Assembly: GCA_035544955.1 (NCBI GenBank)
Contig: DASZZN010000007.1
Span: forward strand, 1-64,000
DNA: 64,000 nucleotides
Source of the DNA: Candidatus Dormiibacterota bacterium
GTDB taxonomy: Bacteria > Chloroflexota > Dormibacteria > CF-121
Direction: 5' to 3'
Shown: piece after piece, positions 1 to 13,026 of the stretch
Numbering within the stretch: the stretch's first letter is position 1
How the letters are laid out: each line of letters opens with the position of its first letter
The notes under the pieces: generated by a model
Databases searched by the model: none
Told to the model about the DNA's origin: nothing
Seen by the model: the letters and a program-made list of their open reading frames with translations, nothing else
Program-made: the position numbers and the translations under genes

Positions 1-2247
<2,247 letters not shown>

Positions 2248-2250
2248 TGA

Positions 2251-5805
<3,555 letters not shown>

Positions 5806-5896
5806 GGACTCTCCTTTAGATGAAGCAGGAAAAAATGGTGGGCAGGCTGGTGGTGCTAGGGACGCGGAAAAGCAACCCTGGAAGCACCGAACGGCA

Positions 5897-5926
5897 ATAG
5901 TAACAGGAGCCTACCCAGGCTGTCAA
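5897..5926 (-). promoter_or_regulatory. sigma-70-type promoter of rpoBC
   Basis: On the minus strand a perfect -35 TTGACA (5926-5921) is followed after 18 bases by the -10 TACTAT (5902-5897). Transcription would start near 5890, giving an untranslated leader of about 85 bases before rpoB. The rest of the intergenic stretch up to 6106 shows no gene. It includes a C/G-rich inverted stretch around 6060-6080 resembling the one at 16725-16745. Confidence 0.8.
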
Positions 5927-6106
5927 GCGCGCAAACAGGCTCGCCGCGAAACCGGAACAGCTTCGCGAGCGGCCCAGGGCGGGTTCCCTGGGGCGGGAAT
6001 CGGGTCAGGTCGCCGATCTGAGATCCGTCAGACTAATCGGCGGTTAGTCTAGCACTCCATCTCCCCCAGGGGAAGGGGTTGCGAAACTCCGCCGGGCGCC
6101 TCCCGC

Positions 6107-6241
6107 TCAGGGCCCAAAGGGCGACGTCGGCTGCTGGATCCCGAACTGGGAAAGGCCTGGAATCGGCACCCCCATGACCCAGGTCACGAAGGCCAGAATC
6201 CCGGCCAGGATCAGGACGAAGAAGAGCATCCAGCGGAACAT
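6107..6241 (-). CDS. small single-pass membrane protein (44 aa)
   Basis: This short reading frame starts at ATG 6241, with GGAGG seven bases upstream, and ends at TGA 6107. The product begins MFRWMLFFVLILAGILAF and has one hydrophobic helix (residues about 3-23), followed by a Pro/Gly-rich tail. No family is recognised. It is divergent from the antiporter gene and lies 180 bases upstream of the rpoBC promoter. Support comes from the ribosome site and the clean membrane segment; there is no homology evidence, so it could be a chance frame. Confidence 0.5.
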   Translation of the reverse strand: MFRWMLFFVLILAGILAFVTWVMGVPIPGLSQFGIQQPTSPFGP

Positions 6242-6305
6242 GGTCGGCCCTCCGGGAAGAACAACGGCATCCGCCCACCAAAGCTTAGGGAGCCCGGCCG
6301 ACCGG

Positions 6306-6311
6306 TATAAC
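6306..6311 (+). promoter_or_regulatory. -10 element for leaderless antiporter mRNA
   Basis: TATAAC lies six bases before the ATG at 6318, so transcription would begin at or next to the start codon. No good ribosome site is present. The -35 region is not obvious. Confidence 0.5.
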
Positions 6312-6317
6312 AAGGCG

Positions 6318-7475
6318 ATGTACACCGACCTGGCCGTCGTCGTGCTGGCCGGCCTCCTCGGCCCTCTTCTCGCGTCCGGCCGGCGGTTGCGGGTTCCTGT
6401 GCTTGTCGGGGAGCTCATCGGCGGGATCCTGCTCGGGCGGACCGGCCTGCACCTGATCGATCCCACCACGCAGCCCTTTCCGGTGTTCGCCTCGCTCGGG
6501 TTCGCGATGCTCATGCTCGAATCGGGAGCCGAGATCGATCTCGGCTCGAAGCTGCTGCGCGATAGCGCGGTTCGGGCGGGACTGGCCTTCCTGGTGACCC
6601 TGCTGGTGGCCATCCCGGCCGGCCTCCTCATCGGCGTGTGGGTGGGGTCGACCCACGTGGCGCTCTTTGTCGTCCTGCTCGCTGGAAGCTCGGCCGCCGT
6701 CGCGCTGCCCACAATCCGCGAGGAAGGGCTGACAGGCCCCGCCATCACGCTCGTCATCGCCTGGATCGCGCTCGCCGACGCCATCACCGCACTCCTGATG
6801 CCCCTCGCACTGACCAGCGCCAGCCGGATCCCGGCGGCGCTGCTCGGCGACGGGCTGATCATCGCCGCCGCTGCGCTGATCATTGCGCTGGGTCGCCGCT
6901 TCTTTGGCTCCGGTCCCGCCCAAGGGGCCAAGCGTCTGTCGAAGCAGCGCCACTGGGCCCTGCGGCTTCGGCTTTCCGTGCTGATGCTGCTTTTCCTAGG
7001 GGCGATTGCGGAGCACACCGGCGCCAGCCTCCTCGTGGCGGGCTTCGCCGCCGGCATCGTCCTCCGCCAGTTCGGCGAGCCGCACCGCCTCGCCCTCGAA
7101 CTCACTGGGCTGGCGACCGGGTTCTTCGTCCCGACCTTCTTCGTCCTGCTGGGCGCCAGTCTCGATTTGAAGGGGTTGGCACGCTCACCTTCCGCCATCG
7201 CGCTGGCAATTGGGATGGCACTGGCCGCCACCGTGGTGCACGTGGTGGCGGCGATCACGGTGGGCAAACGCCAGCGGCTCGCGGCTGGCCTTCTCGCCTC
7301 TGCGCAGCTCGGTCTCCCCGCAGCCGCCGCCGCGCTCGGACTTGCTACGCGGGCGCTCAGCCCACCGGTCGCGACCGCCCTCGTCGCGGGTGGATTGCTC
7401 ACCTTGATCCCCGCGACGACCGGCGCCCTGCTGCTCGCCCGCGCGGCGACCAACGAGGCGGCACCGCCAACGTAG
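6318..7475 (+). CDS. cation:proton antiporter (CPA2 / KefB-type)
   Basis: Integral membrane exchanger of Na+ or K+ for protons, 385 residues and about 11-13 hydrophobic helices. The opening VVVLAGLLGPLLASG, VPVLVGELIGGILLGRTGL and the later AGFAAGIVL are typical of the Na_H_Exchanger (CPA2) domain. No C-terminal TrkA-N/RCK domain is present, so this is the short membrane-only form. I chose ATG 6318 because the membrane domain begins there; an upstream in-frame start at 6174 would add 48 residues of non-membrane, low-quality sequence. The ion specificity cannot be read from the sequence. Confidence 0.85.
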   Translation: MYTDLAVVVLAGLLGPLLASGRRLRVPVLVGELIGGILLGRTGLHLIDPTTQPFPVFASLGFAMLMLESGAEIDLGSKLLRDSAVRAGLAFLVTLLVAIPAGLLIGVWVGSTHVALFVVLLAGSSAAVALPTIREEGLTGPAITLVIAWIALADAITALLMPLALTSASRIPAALLGDGLIIAAAALIIALGRRFFGSGPAQGAKRLSKQRHWALRLRLSVLMLLFLGAIAEHTGASLLVAGFAAGIVLRQFGEPHRLALELTGLATGFFVPTFFVLLGASLDLKGLARSPSAIALAIGMALAATVVHVVAAITVGKRQRLAAGLLASAQLGLPAAAAALGLATRALSPPVATALVAGGLLTLIPATTGALLLARAATNEAAPPT

Positions 7476-7481
7476 TACGCT
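7476..7481 (+). promoter_or_regulatory. -10 element (TACGCT) seven bases before ATG 7489
   Basis: TACGCT ends seven bases before the start codon. That spacing would place the RNA 5' end on the ATG, and no ribosome site is visible. Confidence 0.4.
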
Positions 7482-7488
7482 CCCGATC

Positions 7489-7884
7489 ATGCCCGCCAAG
7501 CCCGCGAAAGAGACCTGGAAGAAAGAACCCGACGACCATGACTACCCGGCGGCCGAGGACTATTTGAGCCTGCTCATGCCGCCCGCCCAGGCCAAGCGAG
7601 TCGTCCGCCGGCTCCGCACGGCTCCGCTCGTCACCCGCAAGGCGAAGGATCTCTTGCGAGCCAGCAGGCTACGCGTGCTGGCGCCGGAAAATTTTCACGT
7701 CGCCCACGATCTCCAGAAGGTCAAGGCAGGAAAGCAGCTCTCTCCCGTGCTGCTGGTTCGTGGCCAATTGAGTTCCGAGGTCCCGCTCACGATCGCCGAC
7801 GGCTACCACCGGGTCTGCGCCAGCTATCACCTGGACGAGGACGCCGATATTCCCTGCCGGATCGCCGATCTGACGAAGTCCTGA
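7489..7884 (+). CDS. conserved ParB-like small protein
   Basis: 131 residues, soluble. The C-terminal half contains SPVLLVRG...TIADGYHRVCASYHLDE, resembling the ParB/sulfiredoxin nuclease fold (the DGxHR-type motif), and IPCRIADL closes it. Close relatives I recall from actinobacteria and related phyla are annotated only as hypothetical or ParB-like. A DNA partner or enzymatic activity cannot be inferred. The gene starts 13 bases after the antiporter stop but probably has its own -10 element. Its function is unknown. Confidence 0.75.
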   Translation: MPAKPAKETWKKEPDDHDYPAAEDYLSLLMPPAQAKRVVRRLRTAPLVTRKAKDLLRASRLRVLAPENFHVAHDLQKVKAGKQLSPVLLVRGQLSSEVPLTIADGYHRVCASYHLDEDADIPCRIADLTKS

Positions 7885-7897
7885 CCCGGGACGATCC

Positions 7898-8863
7898 TTA
7901 GATCCAGCCCTTCCGGCGGTAATACAGGAGCTGAAGGGCGGTCGTCGCCAGCATGACGCTCACCGCCAGCACCCAGAAGGTCCAGGTCGGCGCGATATGG
8001 GCCACCAGCCAGGCGAAGTTCATGCCAAAAAAGCCGGTGATGAAGGTCAACGGCAGGAAGAGGGTGGCAAAGACAGTGAGCCGGGTGATGACCTGGTTGA
8101 GCCGGTTGGACACGGTCGACAGGTAGACGTCCATCGCGCTGGTGAGCAGGTCACGCAGCGAGTCCACCGTCTCGTACTGGCGAATGATGTGGTCGTAGAC
8201 GTCGCGGTAGTAGATCGTCATGTCCTGTCCGCCTTCGAGGCCGACCGTGTGGGTGGTCAGCCGCTGGAAGACGTCCCGCTGCGCTCCCAGCACCTTGCGC
8301 AGGTCGATCACCGCCCGCTTGAGATTGGTGAGACTGCCCAGGCTGGCCGGTTCAGCCTTAAGGACGATGCTCTCCTCGAGCCGCTCGGTGGCGTCGTCCA
8401 CCTGGTCGATCACCGGGAAGATCGCGTCGACCAACTGGTCAACCACCAGGTAAAAGAGGAACGGCAGGTTGCGGTGGGCGAGGTCGGGGTTGGCTTTGAT
8501 CCGCTCGCGAAGGCGGTCGAGCGGCGGTGACGGCTCGAGGTGGACGCTGACCAGGTACTGCGGCGAGAGAAAGAGGTGTTGCTCGCGAATCTGGATCCGC
8601 TCGCCATCGAACTCGGCGGTGAAGAGGACGACGAAGACGTAGCCCGTGTACTCGTCGAGCTTTGGTCGCTGGTTCTGGTGGCGGATGTCCTCGAGCGCCA
8701 GCGGGTGAAACTTGAAGGTCTTCTCGAGCAGCTCGTAGTCCGAGTCGTCGGGACTCTCGATGTCCAGCCAGAATCCCTGCTTGCCTTCGGCGAGGCAGGT
8801 GGCGATGGACTCGGCCTGAGCGTCGACCAGTGGGCCCTGCGTCGAGATCAGGTGCCTGGGCAC
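7898..8863 (-). CDS. corA: CorA-type magnesium/divalent cation transporter
   Basis: 321 residues: a large acidic cytoplasmic N-terminal domain and two C-terminal membrane helices. The hallmark GMN motif sits at about residues 280-282 (TGFFGMNF) at the end of the first helix, and the second helix leads to a short basic tail (YYRRKGWI). It would form a pentameric Mg2+ (or Co2+/Ni2+) channel in the cytoplasmic membrane. The start is GTG at 8863, preceded by GAGG. It lies immediately downstream of rplL on the same strand, with a G/C hairpin between them. Confidence 0.93.
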   Translation of the reverse strand: MPRHLISTQGPLVDAQAESIATCLAEGKQGFWLDIESPDDSDYELLEKTFKFHPLALEDIRHQNQRPKLDEYTGYVFVVLFTAEFDGERIQIREQHLFLSPQYLVSVHLEPSPPLDRLRERIKANPDLAHRNLPFLFYLVVDQLVDAIFPVIDQVDDATERLEESIVLKAEPASLGSLTNLKRAVIDLRKVLGAQRDVFQRLTTHTVGLEGGQDMTIYYRDVYDHIIRQYETVDSLRDLLTSAMDVYLSTVSNRLNQVITRLTVFATLFLPLTFITGFFGMNFAWLVAHIAPTWTFWVLAVSVMLATTALQLLYYRRKGWI

Positions 8864-8889
8864 GGCCTCACGTTTCCCGCAGCGAGGGT

Positions 8890-8914
8890 GGGGAGGGGAT
8901 CAATCCCCTTCCCC
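8890..8914 (-). terminator. G/C hairpin between rplL and corA
   Basis: An inverted repeat (GGGGAAGGGGAT / ATCCCCTCCCC on the minus strand) starts two bases after the rplL stop. It is not followed by a T-run, so it is at best a weak or factor-assisted terminator or an RNA-processing/stability hairpin. Confidence 0.4.
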
Positions 8915-8915
8915 G

Positions 8916-9302
8916 CTACTTGATTTCGGCGCCGGCGCCTGCGTCCTTCAGCTTCTTCAGGACGGCTTCGGCCTCTTCGCGGTTGACGCCCTGCTTGACC
9001 GGCTTGGGCGCCTGGTCGACCAGGTCCTTGGCTTCCTTGAGACCCAGGCCCGTGATCTCGCGGACGACCTTGATCACGCCGATCTTGGCGTCTCCCGCCG
9101 AGGTCAGCACTACCTGGAACTCGGTCTGCTCGGCTTCCGGAGCGGCTGCGGCCACCCCGCCGGCCGGCGCCGCCGCCACGGCCACCGGGGCCGCGGCCGT
9201 TACGCCAAACTCGGTTTCGATGGCCTTGATGGCGTTCATGACATCCACCACGGTCCATTCCTTCAACGCGGAGACGAAATCGTCGACACTGACTTTTGCC
9301 AT
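8916..9302 (-). CDS. rplL: 50S ribosomal protein L7/L12
   Basis: 128 residues. It has an N-terminal dimerisation helix, an Ala/Pro/Gly-rich hinge (residues about 33-57) and the conserved C-terminal domain [35 protein letters not shown]. It forms the flexible ribosomal stalk on L10 and recruits translation GTPases. It starts 9 bases after rplJ, in the usual order. Confidence 0.97.
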   Translation of the reverse strand: MAKVSVDDFVSALKEWTVVDVMNAIKAIETEFGVTAAAPVAVAAAPAGGVAAAAPEAEQTEFQVVLTSAGDAKIGVIKVVREITGLGLKEAKDLVDQAPKPVKQGVNREEAEAVLKKLKDAGAGAEIK

Positions 9303-9311
9303 TGGTTCCTC

Positions 9312-9896
9312 CTAACTTGTGGCCGGCGCCGTGGCCGGTGACTGCGATTCTTTCTGGGTGCGAACGGCATCGATCGTACGGGCGAGCGTGGAGATCGGGG
9401 CCTGCAGGATGCTGGCCAGGTTGCCCAGGGGAGCTTGCATCGCGCCAAGCAGGCGACTCAGCAGGATCTCCCGCGAGGGGAGGTCGGCGAGCTCGGTGAC
9501 GGCCTCAGCCTTGATCACCTGGCCTTCGAGCAGGCCGGCCTTGATCACCATCTTGCGGTTGGCCCGAATGAACTCGTTGAGGATGCGGGCCGGCGCCGAG
9601 ACGTCATCGGCGGCGAACAGCAGCGCCATCGGCCCGACCAGCTCGGCGCTGAGCGGTTCGTAGCCCGCCGCCTTGGCGGCGCGCCGAGCCAGGGTGTTCT
9701 TTACCACGATCATCTCGATACCGCCGCCTCGCAGCTTGCTGCGGAGGTCGCGCATCTGGCCGACCGTCATGCCGCGATAGTCGGCGAGCACCGCAGTCGA
9801 CGTGGCCTTCAGCCGGGCGGTGATGTCCGCGACGGTCGCGGCCTTCTCCGCCTTCTTATCGATCTTCTCGTCTTTCTTCTTGAGTCCTGTGGCCAA
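9312..9896 (-). CDS. rplJ: 50S ribosomal protein L10
   Basis: 194 residues, with the L10 core (VADITARLKATSTAVLADYRGMTVGQMRDLR...VVKNTLARRA) and C-terminal helices that bind L7/L12 dimers. The start is TTG at 9896, supported by a strong AAGGAGGT ribosome site seven bases upstream. Upstream lies a recognisable L10 leader RNA with its own promoter, so the protein probably represses its own synthesis by binding that leader. Confidence 0.96.
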   Translation of the reverse strand: MATGLKKKDEKIDKKAEKAATVADITARLKATSTAVLADYRGMTVGQMRDLRSKLRGGGIEMIVVKNTLARRAAKAAGYEPLSAELVGPMALLFAADDVSAPARILNEFIRANRKMVIKAGLLEGQVIKAEAVTELADLPSREILLSRLLGAMQAPLGNLASILQAPISTLARTIDAVRTQKESQSPATAPATS

Positions 9897-9902
9897 TAAA
9901 AA

Positions 9903-10003
9903 AACCTCCTTCGCTCAACAGGCGAGGAGGCCGTTATCGCATCCTGCTCGCCTGCGCTGGACATTAAGCCGGTCGGGCCGGCACCAGCGGTCTTCGGCTA
10001 TTC
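9903..10003 (-). ncRNA. ribosomal protein L10 leader
   Basis: On the minus strand the leader reads AGCCGAAGACCGCTGGTG, then a GCCGG/CCGGC hairpin with CTTAATGTCC, then GCGCAGGCG. This is the characteristic L10-leader core (kink-turn with flanking helices). It ends at the rplJ ribosome site. L10 or the L10-L12 complex is expected to bind here and repress rplJ-rplL. Confidence 0.88.
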
Positions 10004-10017
10004 AGTTGTGGAGCGTG

Positions 10018-10026
10018 AGTATATCA
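10018..10026 (-). promoter_or_regulatory. extended -10 promoter for rplJ-rplL
   Basis: TGATATACT on the minus strand is an extended -10 (TGN-TATACT). It would start RNA near 10011, just before the L10 leader. It overlaps the stop codon of the DUF1801 gene. The -35 is poor, as is common for extended -10 promoters. Confidence 0.6.
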
Positions 10027-10410
10027 GGCGCCGTTCTTGGTTGCTTGCAGGGCGCCTCGGATGAGTTCCTTGACCGCCGCGGCACCCGCGGCCTCGGGCG
10101 ATGTCAACTTGACATGCCGGATACCCACCCCCGTTCCCTCGAGCAGTCCCTCCGGATCCGGCAGCCCGGCACCATTCGCCAGGCCGAGGTTGACCCGCTC
10201 GCGCTGCGGCGAGATCACCGCAAAGACGTCCTCGCGACCGGCGCCCGCGCCGTACTGAATCACCTTCCATCCCACAAAGACCTTCTCCGTCGCGTTCGGC
10301 AGGACCGAAAGGATGACCTCGCGCGCCTTGACGGCGATCTCGCGGACCTGCGGAGCGTAGCCCTTAAGGAAGGTATCGACCGCGGGGTCACCGGTTTTCG
10401 TGTTAGCCAT
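10024..10410 (-). CDS. DUF1801-family protein inside the ribosomal operon
   Basis: 128 residues, soluble, of the YdhG/DUF1801 alpha-beta type (VDTFLKGYAPQVREIAVKAREVI, KVFVGWKVIQYG, and a C-terminal HVKLTSPEAAGAAAVKELI). The biochemical role of the family is unknown. It sits 17 bases after rplA and ends inside the promoter of the L10 leader, so it is probably co-transcribed with rplK-rplA. A gene of this kind between rplA and rplJ is unusual. A second DUF1801 protein is at 35457-35936. No ribosome site is evident. Confidence 0.8.
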   Translation of the reverse strand: MANTKTGDPAVDTFLKGYAPQVREIAVKAREVILSVLPNATEKVFVGWKVIQYGAGAGREDVFAVISPQRERVNLGLANGAGLPDPEGLLEGTGVGIRHVKLTSPEAAGAAAVKELIRGALQATKNGA

Positions 10411-10427
10411 CGGACGCCGGGTTGTGG

Positions 10428-11132
10428 CTAACTCATCCGGCCGGCGGCAGCCGGGTCGACCGGGACGCTCGGACCCATCGTGGGCGACAGGTAGACGGAC
10501 TTCAGGTACTGCCCTTTGGCCGAGCTCGGCTTGGCGCGCACCACCGCGTCCATCAGAGCGGCGAAATTATCCTTCAGCTGCGTTTCGCTATAGGAGGCCT
10601 TGCCGATGTTGGTGTGGATGATGCCCGTCTTGTCGACGCGGTACTCGATCCGGCCTCCCTGAATATCCTTCACCGCCCGGCCGATATCGAAGGTGACGCT
10701 GCCCGCCCGCGGGTTCGGCATCAGGCCACGCGGCCCCAGGATCTTGCCCAACCGGCCGACCTGGCCCATCATGTCGGGCGTCGCCAGCGCGACATCGAAG
10801 TCAAGCCAGCCTTCCTGGATCCGCTTGACGAGATCCTCGGCGCCGACATAGTCGGCTCCAGCCTCGGTCGCCTCGCGGGCCTTCTCGCCTGTGGCAAACA
10901 CCAGCACCCGACGCTTCTTGCCGGTGCCATGCGGCAACACCACCGAGCCGCGGACCATCTGGTCGGCGTGGCGCGGGTCGACGCCCAGCCGCAGGTGTGC
11001 CTCGATCGATCCGTCGAATTTCGAGGTCGAACTCTTCAGCACGAGCCGCACCGCCTCGTCCGGCGCGTACTGCTCGGTGCGCTCGATGGCCTTGGCCGCT
11101 TCCTTGTATTTCTTGCCACGCGCTTGCGGCAT
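10428..11132 (-). CDS. rplA: 50S ribosomal protein L1
   Basis: 234 residues. The conserved core includes [37 protein letters not shown] and [19 protein letters not shown], typical of L1. It binds the 23S rRNA L1 stalk and commonly represses its own operon. The start overlaps the rplK stop (TGATG), so translation is coupled. The C-terminus is complete (TAG at 10428). Confidence 0.97.
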   Translation of the reverse strand: MPQARGKKYKEAAKAIERTEQYAPDEAVRLVLKSSTSKFDGSIEAHLRLGVDPRHADQMVRGSVVLPHGTGKKRRVLVFATGEKAREATEAGADYVGAEDLVKRIQEGWLDFDVALATPDMMGQVGRLGKILGPRGLMPNPRAGSVTFDIGRAVKDIQGGRIEYRVDKTGIIHTNIGKASYSETQLKDNFAALMDAVVRAKPSSAKGQYLKSVYLSPTMGPSVPVDPAAAGRMS

Positions 11133-11560
11133 CAGGCAGACACCTCGATACCGAGCGATCGCGCAGTCCCCTCGATCATCTTCATCGCGGCGTCCACGTC
11201 GTAGGCGTTGAGGTCTTTCAGCTTGAGCTGCGCAATCTCGCGGACCTGCTGCTTGCTGACCTTGCCGACCTTCTCCTTGTTCGGCTTGGCCGAGCCCTTC
11301 TCCACACCGGCCGCTTTCTTCAACAGGGCGGCGGCGGGCGGGGTCTTGGTCACGAAGGTGAAGGTGCGGTCCTCGAAGATGGTGATCTCGACCGGGATCA
11401 CCTGGCCGGCCATCGACGCGGTGCGGTCGTTATAGGTCTTGACGAACTCCATGATGTTGACGCCGTGCGGGCCGAGCGCGGTGCCCACCGGCGGCGCGGG
11501 CGTGGCCTTGCCCGCTTCCATCTGGATCTTGACCATCGCCTTGACTTTCTTCTTTGCCAT
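11132..11560 (-). CDS. rplK: 50S ribosomal protein L11
   Basis: 142 residues. It begins [19 protein letters not shown], followed by [19 protein letters not shown], which is diagnostic, and has a C-terminal RNA-binding domain. It forms the base of the GTPase-associated centre. The ATG overlaps the nusG stop by one base (TAATG). Confidence 0.97.
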   Translation of the reverse strand: MAKKKVKAMVKIQMEAGKATPAPPVGTALGPHGVNIMEFVKTYNDRTASMAGQVIPVEITIFEDRTFTFVTKTPPAAALLKKAAGVEKGSAKPNKEKVGKVSKQQVREIAQLKLKDLNAYDVDAAMKMIEGTARSLGIEVSA

Positions 11561-12315
11561 TACTTCAACCGCTCCACCTGGAGGAGGTCCAGTTCGACCG
11601 GTGTCTCCCGGCCGAACATGTTCACCAACACCTTGAGCTTGCCCTTGTCGGCGTTGATCTCATCGACCTTGCCGTGGAAGTCCGAGAACGGCCCATCGAT
11701 GACGCGCACGTTCTCGCCCACCTGGTACTCGACCCGTACCTTGGGCGCTTCCGCCTTGATCTGCTTCTGGATCGACTTGATCTCCTTCTCCTGCAGCGGC
11801 ACCGGCTTGTTGCCGGAGCCGACGAAACTGGTCACGCCGGGCGTGTTCCGCACCACATACCAGGACTCGTCCGACATGATCATGTTGACCAGGATGTAGC
11901 CGGGGAAGGTTCGCTTGGCGACGTGACGCCGCTGGCCGTCTTTGATCTCGATGACGTCTTCGGTGGGGACGAGCACCTCGAAGATCCGATCGTGCATGTC
12001 CATCGAGTCGACGCGCTTCATCAGGTTGTTGCGCACCTTCTCTTCGTGACCGGAATAGGCATGGACGACGTACCAGTGCGGCTCGCCTTCAGCGGGGACC
12101 GGCTTGGCCTCGCCCGCCGGAACAACCGCGAGCGGCGGCGACGCGGGCGTTTCGGGCGGGGCCGGATGGCCTTCGCCGACCGAGACTCGCTCGCCGGTCC
12201 AGACGCGGCCGGCTTCAGCAGCCTCTTTGGGCGCCGGCCGGCGGCCGCGCGGCTTTGCCGGCGCGGGCGCGCCTTGCGCCTCCTGCGTCTTGCCGTTCAA
12301 CTCTGCCTCAGCCAA
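11560..12315 (-). CDS. nusG: transcription elongation/termination factor NusG
   Basis: 251 residues, longer than the usual 175-190 because of an N-terminal Ala/Pro/Glu-rich, probably disordered extension of about 78 residues. The NGN domain then starts ([19 protein letters not shown]) and includes FPGYILVNM and [12 protein letters not shown]. The C-terminal KOW domain reads [20 protein letters not shown]. It binds the RNA polymerase clamp and couples to S10 or Rho. The start is TTG at 12315, overlapping the end of secE by 8 bases. The extension is in frame and the overlap fixes it, so it is likely real. Confidence 0.95.
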   Translation of the reverse strand: MAEAELNGKTQEAQGAPAPAKPRGRRPAPKEAAEAGRVWTGERVSVGEGHPAPPETPASPPLAVVPAGEAKPVPAEGEPHWYVVHAYSGHEEKVRNNLMKRVDSMDMHDRIFEVLVPTEDVIEIKDGQRRHVAKRTFPGYILVNMIMSDESWYVVRNTPGVTSFVGSGNKPVPLQEKEIKSIQKQIKAEAPKVRVEYQVGENVRVIDGPFSDFHGKVDEINADKGKLKVLVNMFGRETPVELDLLQVERLK

Positions 12316-12568
12316 CTTTTGGGAACTCCAGTTTTACGAGCGTTTGCGTCAACACGTAGTCGATCAGTCCAAGCATCAGGGACACCACTACCACCGTCAC
12401 GATCACGACAAACGTCATCGTGCGTAGCTCGCCCCAGCTGGGCCAGATCACCTTTCGGAGCTCGCCGAGGATGTCCTCGAAGTTCCGGATGATACCCCGG
12501 CGCGGTGCGGGAGTTGTGGTGCGTTGCACTCTATTCGCCCTTGGTTCGGTCGGAACAGCTTTGGCCAT
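12308..12568 (-). CDS. secE: preprotein translocase subunit SecE
   Basis: 86 residues. It has the short SecE form: a basic N-terminus, then ILGELRKVIWPSWGELRTM (the conserved cytoplasmic amphipathic helix) and one C-terminal membrane helix (VVIVTVVVVSLMLGLIDYVL). It is part of the SecYEG channel. It lies directly before nusG (8-base overlap) and just after tRNA-Trp, the usual arrangement. Confidence 0.95.
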   Translation of the reverse strand: MAKAVPTEPRANRVQRTTTPAPRRGIIRNFEDILGELRKVIWPSWGELRTMTFVVIVTVVVVSLMLGLIDYVLTQTLVKLEFPKVG

Positions 12569-12586
12569 GGTAGTTATACCTGAGTC

Positions 12587-12662
12587 TGGCAGGGGTGGAG
12601 CGACTCGAACGCCCGACCCGCGGTTTTGGAGACCGCTGCTCTACCAACTGAGCTACACCCCT
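12587..12662 (-). tRNA. tRNA-Trp (CCA anticodon)
   Basis: 76 bases including an encoded 3' CCA. The 7-bp acceptor stem AGGGGTG/CACCCCT, D-loop AGTTGGTAGA, anticodon loop CTCCAAA (anticodon CCA) and T-arm GTTCGAGTC are all intact. It lies between rpmG and secE, within the same transcription unit, as in many bacteria. Confidence 0.97.
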
Positions 12663-12703
12663 GTGCCGGTCGGCGCCAACAGTATAAGAAGGTTGCTGCC
12701 ACG

Positions 12704-12862
12704 CTACTTCGTTTCCCGGTGCGCAGTATGCTTCCGGCACCGCGGGCAGAACTTCTTGACCTCGAGCCGGTCGGGGTCGTTCTTCTTGTTCTTGACGGTG
12801 GTGTAGTTGCGCTCCTTACAAGTCTGACACTGCAGGGTGATGATCGACGCTAGGGCAGGCAT
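12704..12862 (-). CDS. rpmG: 50S ribosomal protein L33
   Basis: 52 residues, of the zinc-binding (C+) type. It has CQTC and CPRC pairs flanking [22 protein letters not shown] take the ATG at 12862, which has GGAG a few bases upstream; an upstream in-frame start at 12910 would add an unrelated 16 residues across the upstream hairpin. It is the first gene of the rpmG-trnW-secE-nusG-rplK-rplA unit. Confidence 0.95.
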   Translation of the reverse strand: MPALASIITLQCQTCKERNYTTVKNKKNDPDRLEVKKFCPRCRKHTAHRETK

Positions 12863-12894
12863 TGAATCTCCAGGGGATGAAAGGGTCCAGACAC

Positions 12895-12918
12895 AAAAAA
12901 GACCTAGCAACTGCTAGG
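12895..12918 (-). terminator. hairpin plus T-run at the very 5' end of the rpmG transcript
   Basis: On the minus strand CCTAGCA-GT-TGCTAGG is followed by TCTTTTTT, a textbook intrinsic terminator shape. It can end transcripts arriving from the L,D-transpeptidase gene upstream. It also lies only a few bases after the predicted start of the rpmG operon transcript. Confidence 0.7.
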
Positions 12919-12927
12919 CGAATTCAA

Positions 12928-12956
12928 ATCATACCAGACTTTGGGGTGATCGTCAA
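12928..12956 (-). promoter_or_regulatory. sigma-70-type promoter of the rpmG-secE-nusG-rplKA operon
   Basis: TTGACG (12956-12951), 17-base spacer, TATGAT (12933-12928) on the minus strand. The predicted start is near 12921, about 60 bases before the rpmG ATG. Confidence 0.8.
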
Positions 12957-12979
12957 TGACGTCATCGCCTAAGACCGAA

Positions 12980-13002
12980 GCGGGGGCCCCGCCGGCCCCC
13001 GC
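12980..13002 (-). terminator. G/C-rich hairpin downstream of the L,D-transpeptidase gene
   Basis: Perfect 9-bp stem GCGGGGGCC / GGCCCCCGC with a 5-base loop, 24 bases after the stop at 13027. It has no T-run of its own. It may act with the hairpin and T-run at 12895-12918 to close the upstream transcript. Confidence 0.45.
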
Positions 13003-13026
13003 CCAATATAAGTAAGGTATCGGTCG

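Noticed and set aside
6107-7453. 448-codon minus-strand frame opposite the antiporter gene
   Set aside because: Ser/Arg/Ala-rich product without motifs, antisense to a clear membrane transporter. Only its last 44 codons, with their own start and ribosome site, look real.
11554-12492. 312-codon plus-strand frame over nusG and rplK
   Set aside because: Antisense shadow of conserved genes; Leu/Asp/Val-rich with no domain.
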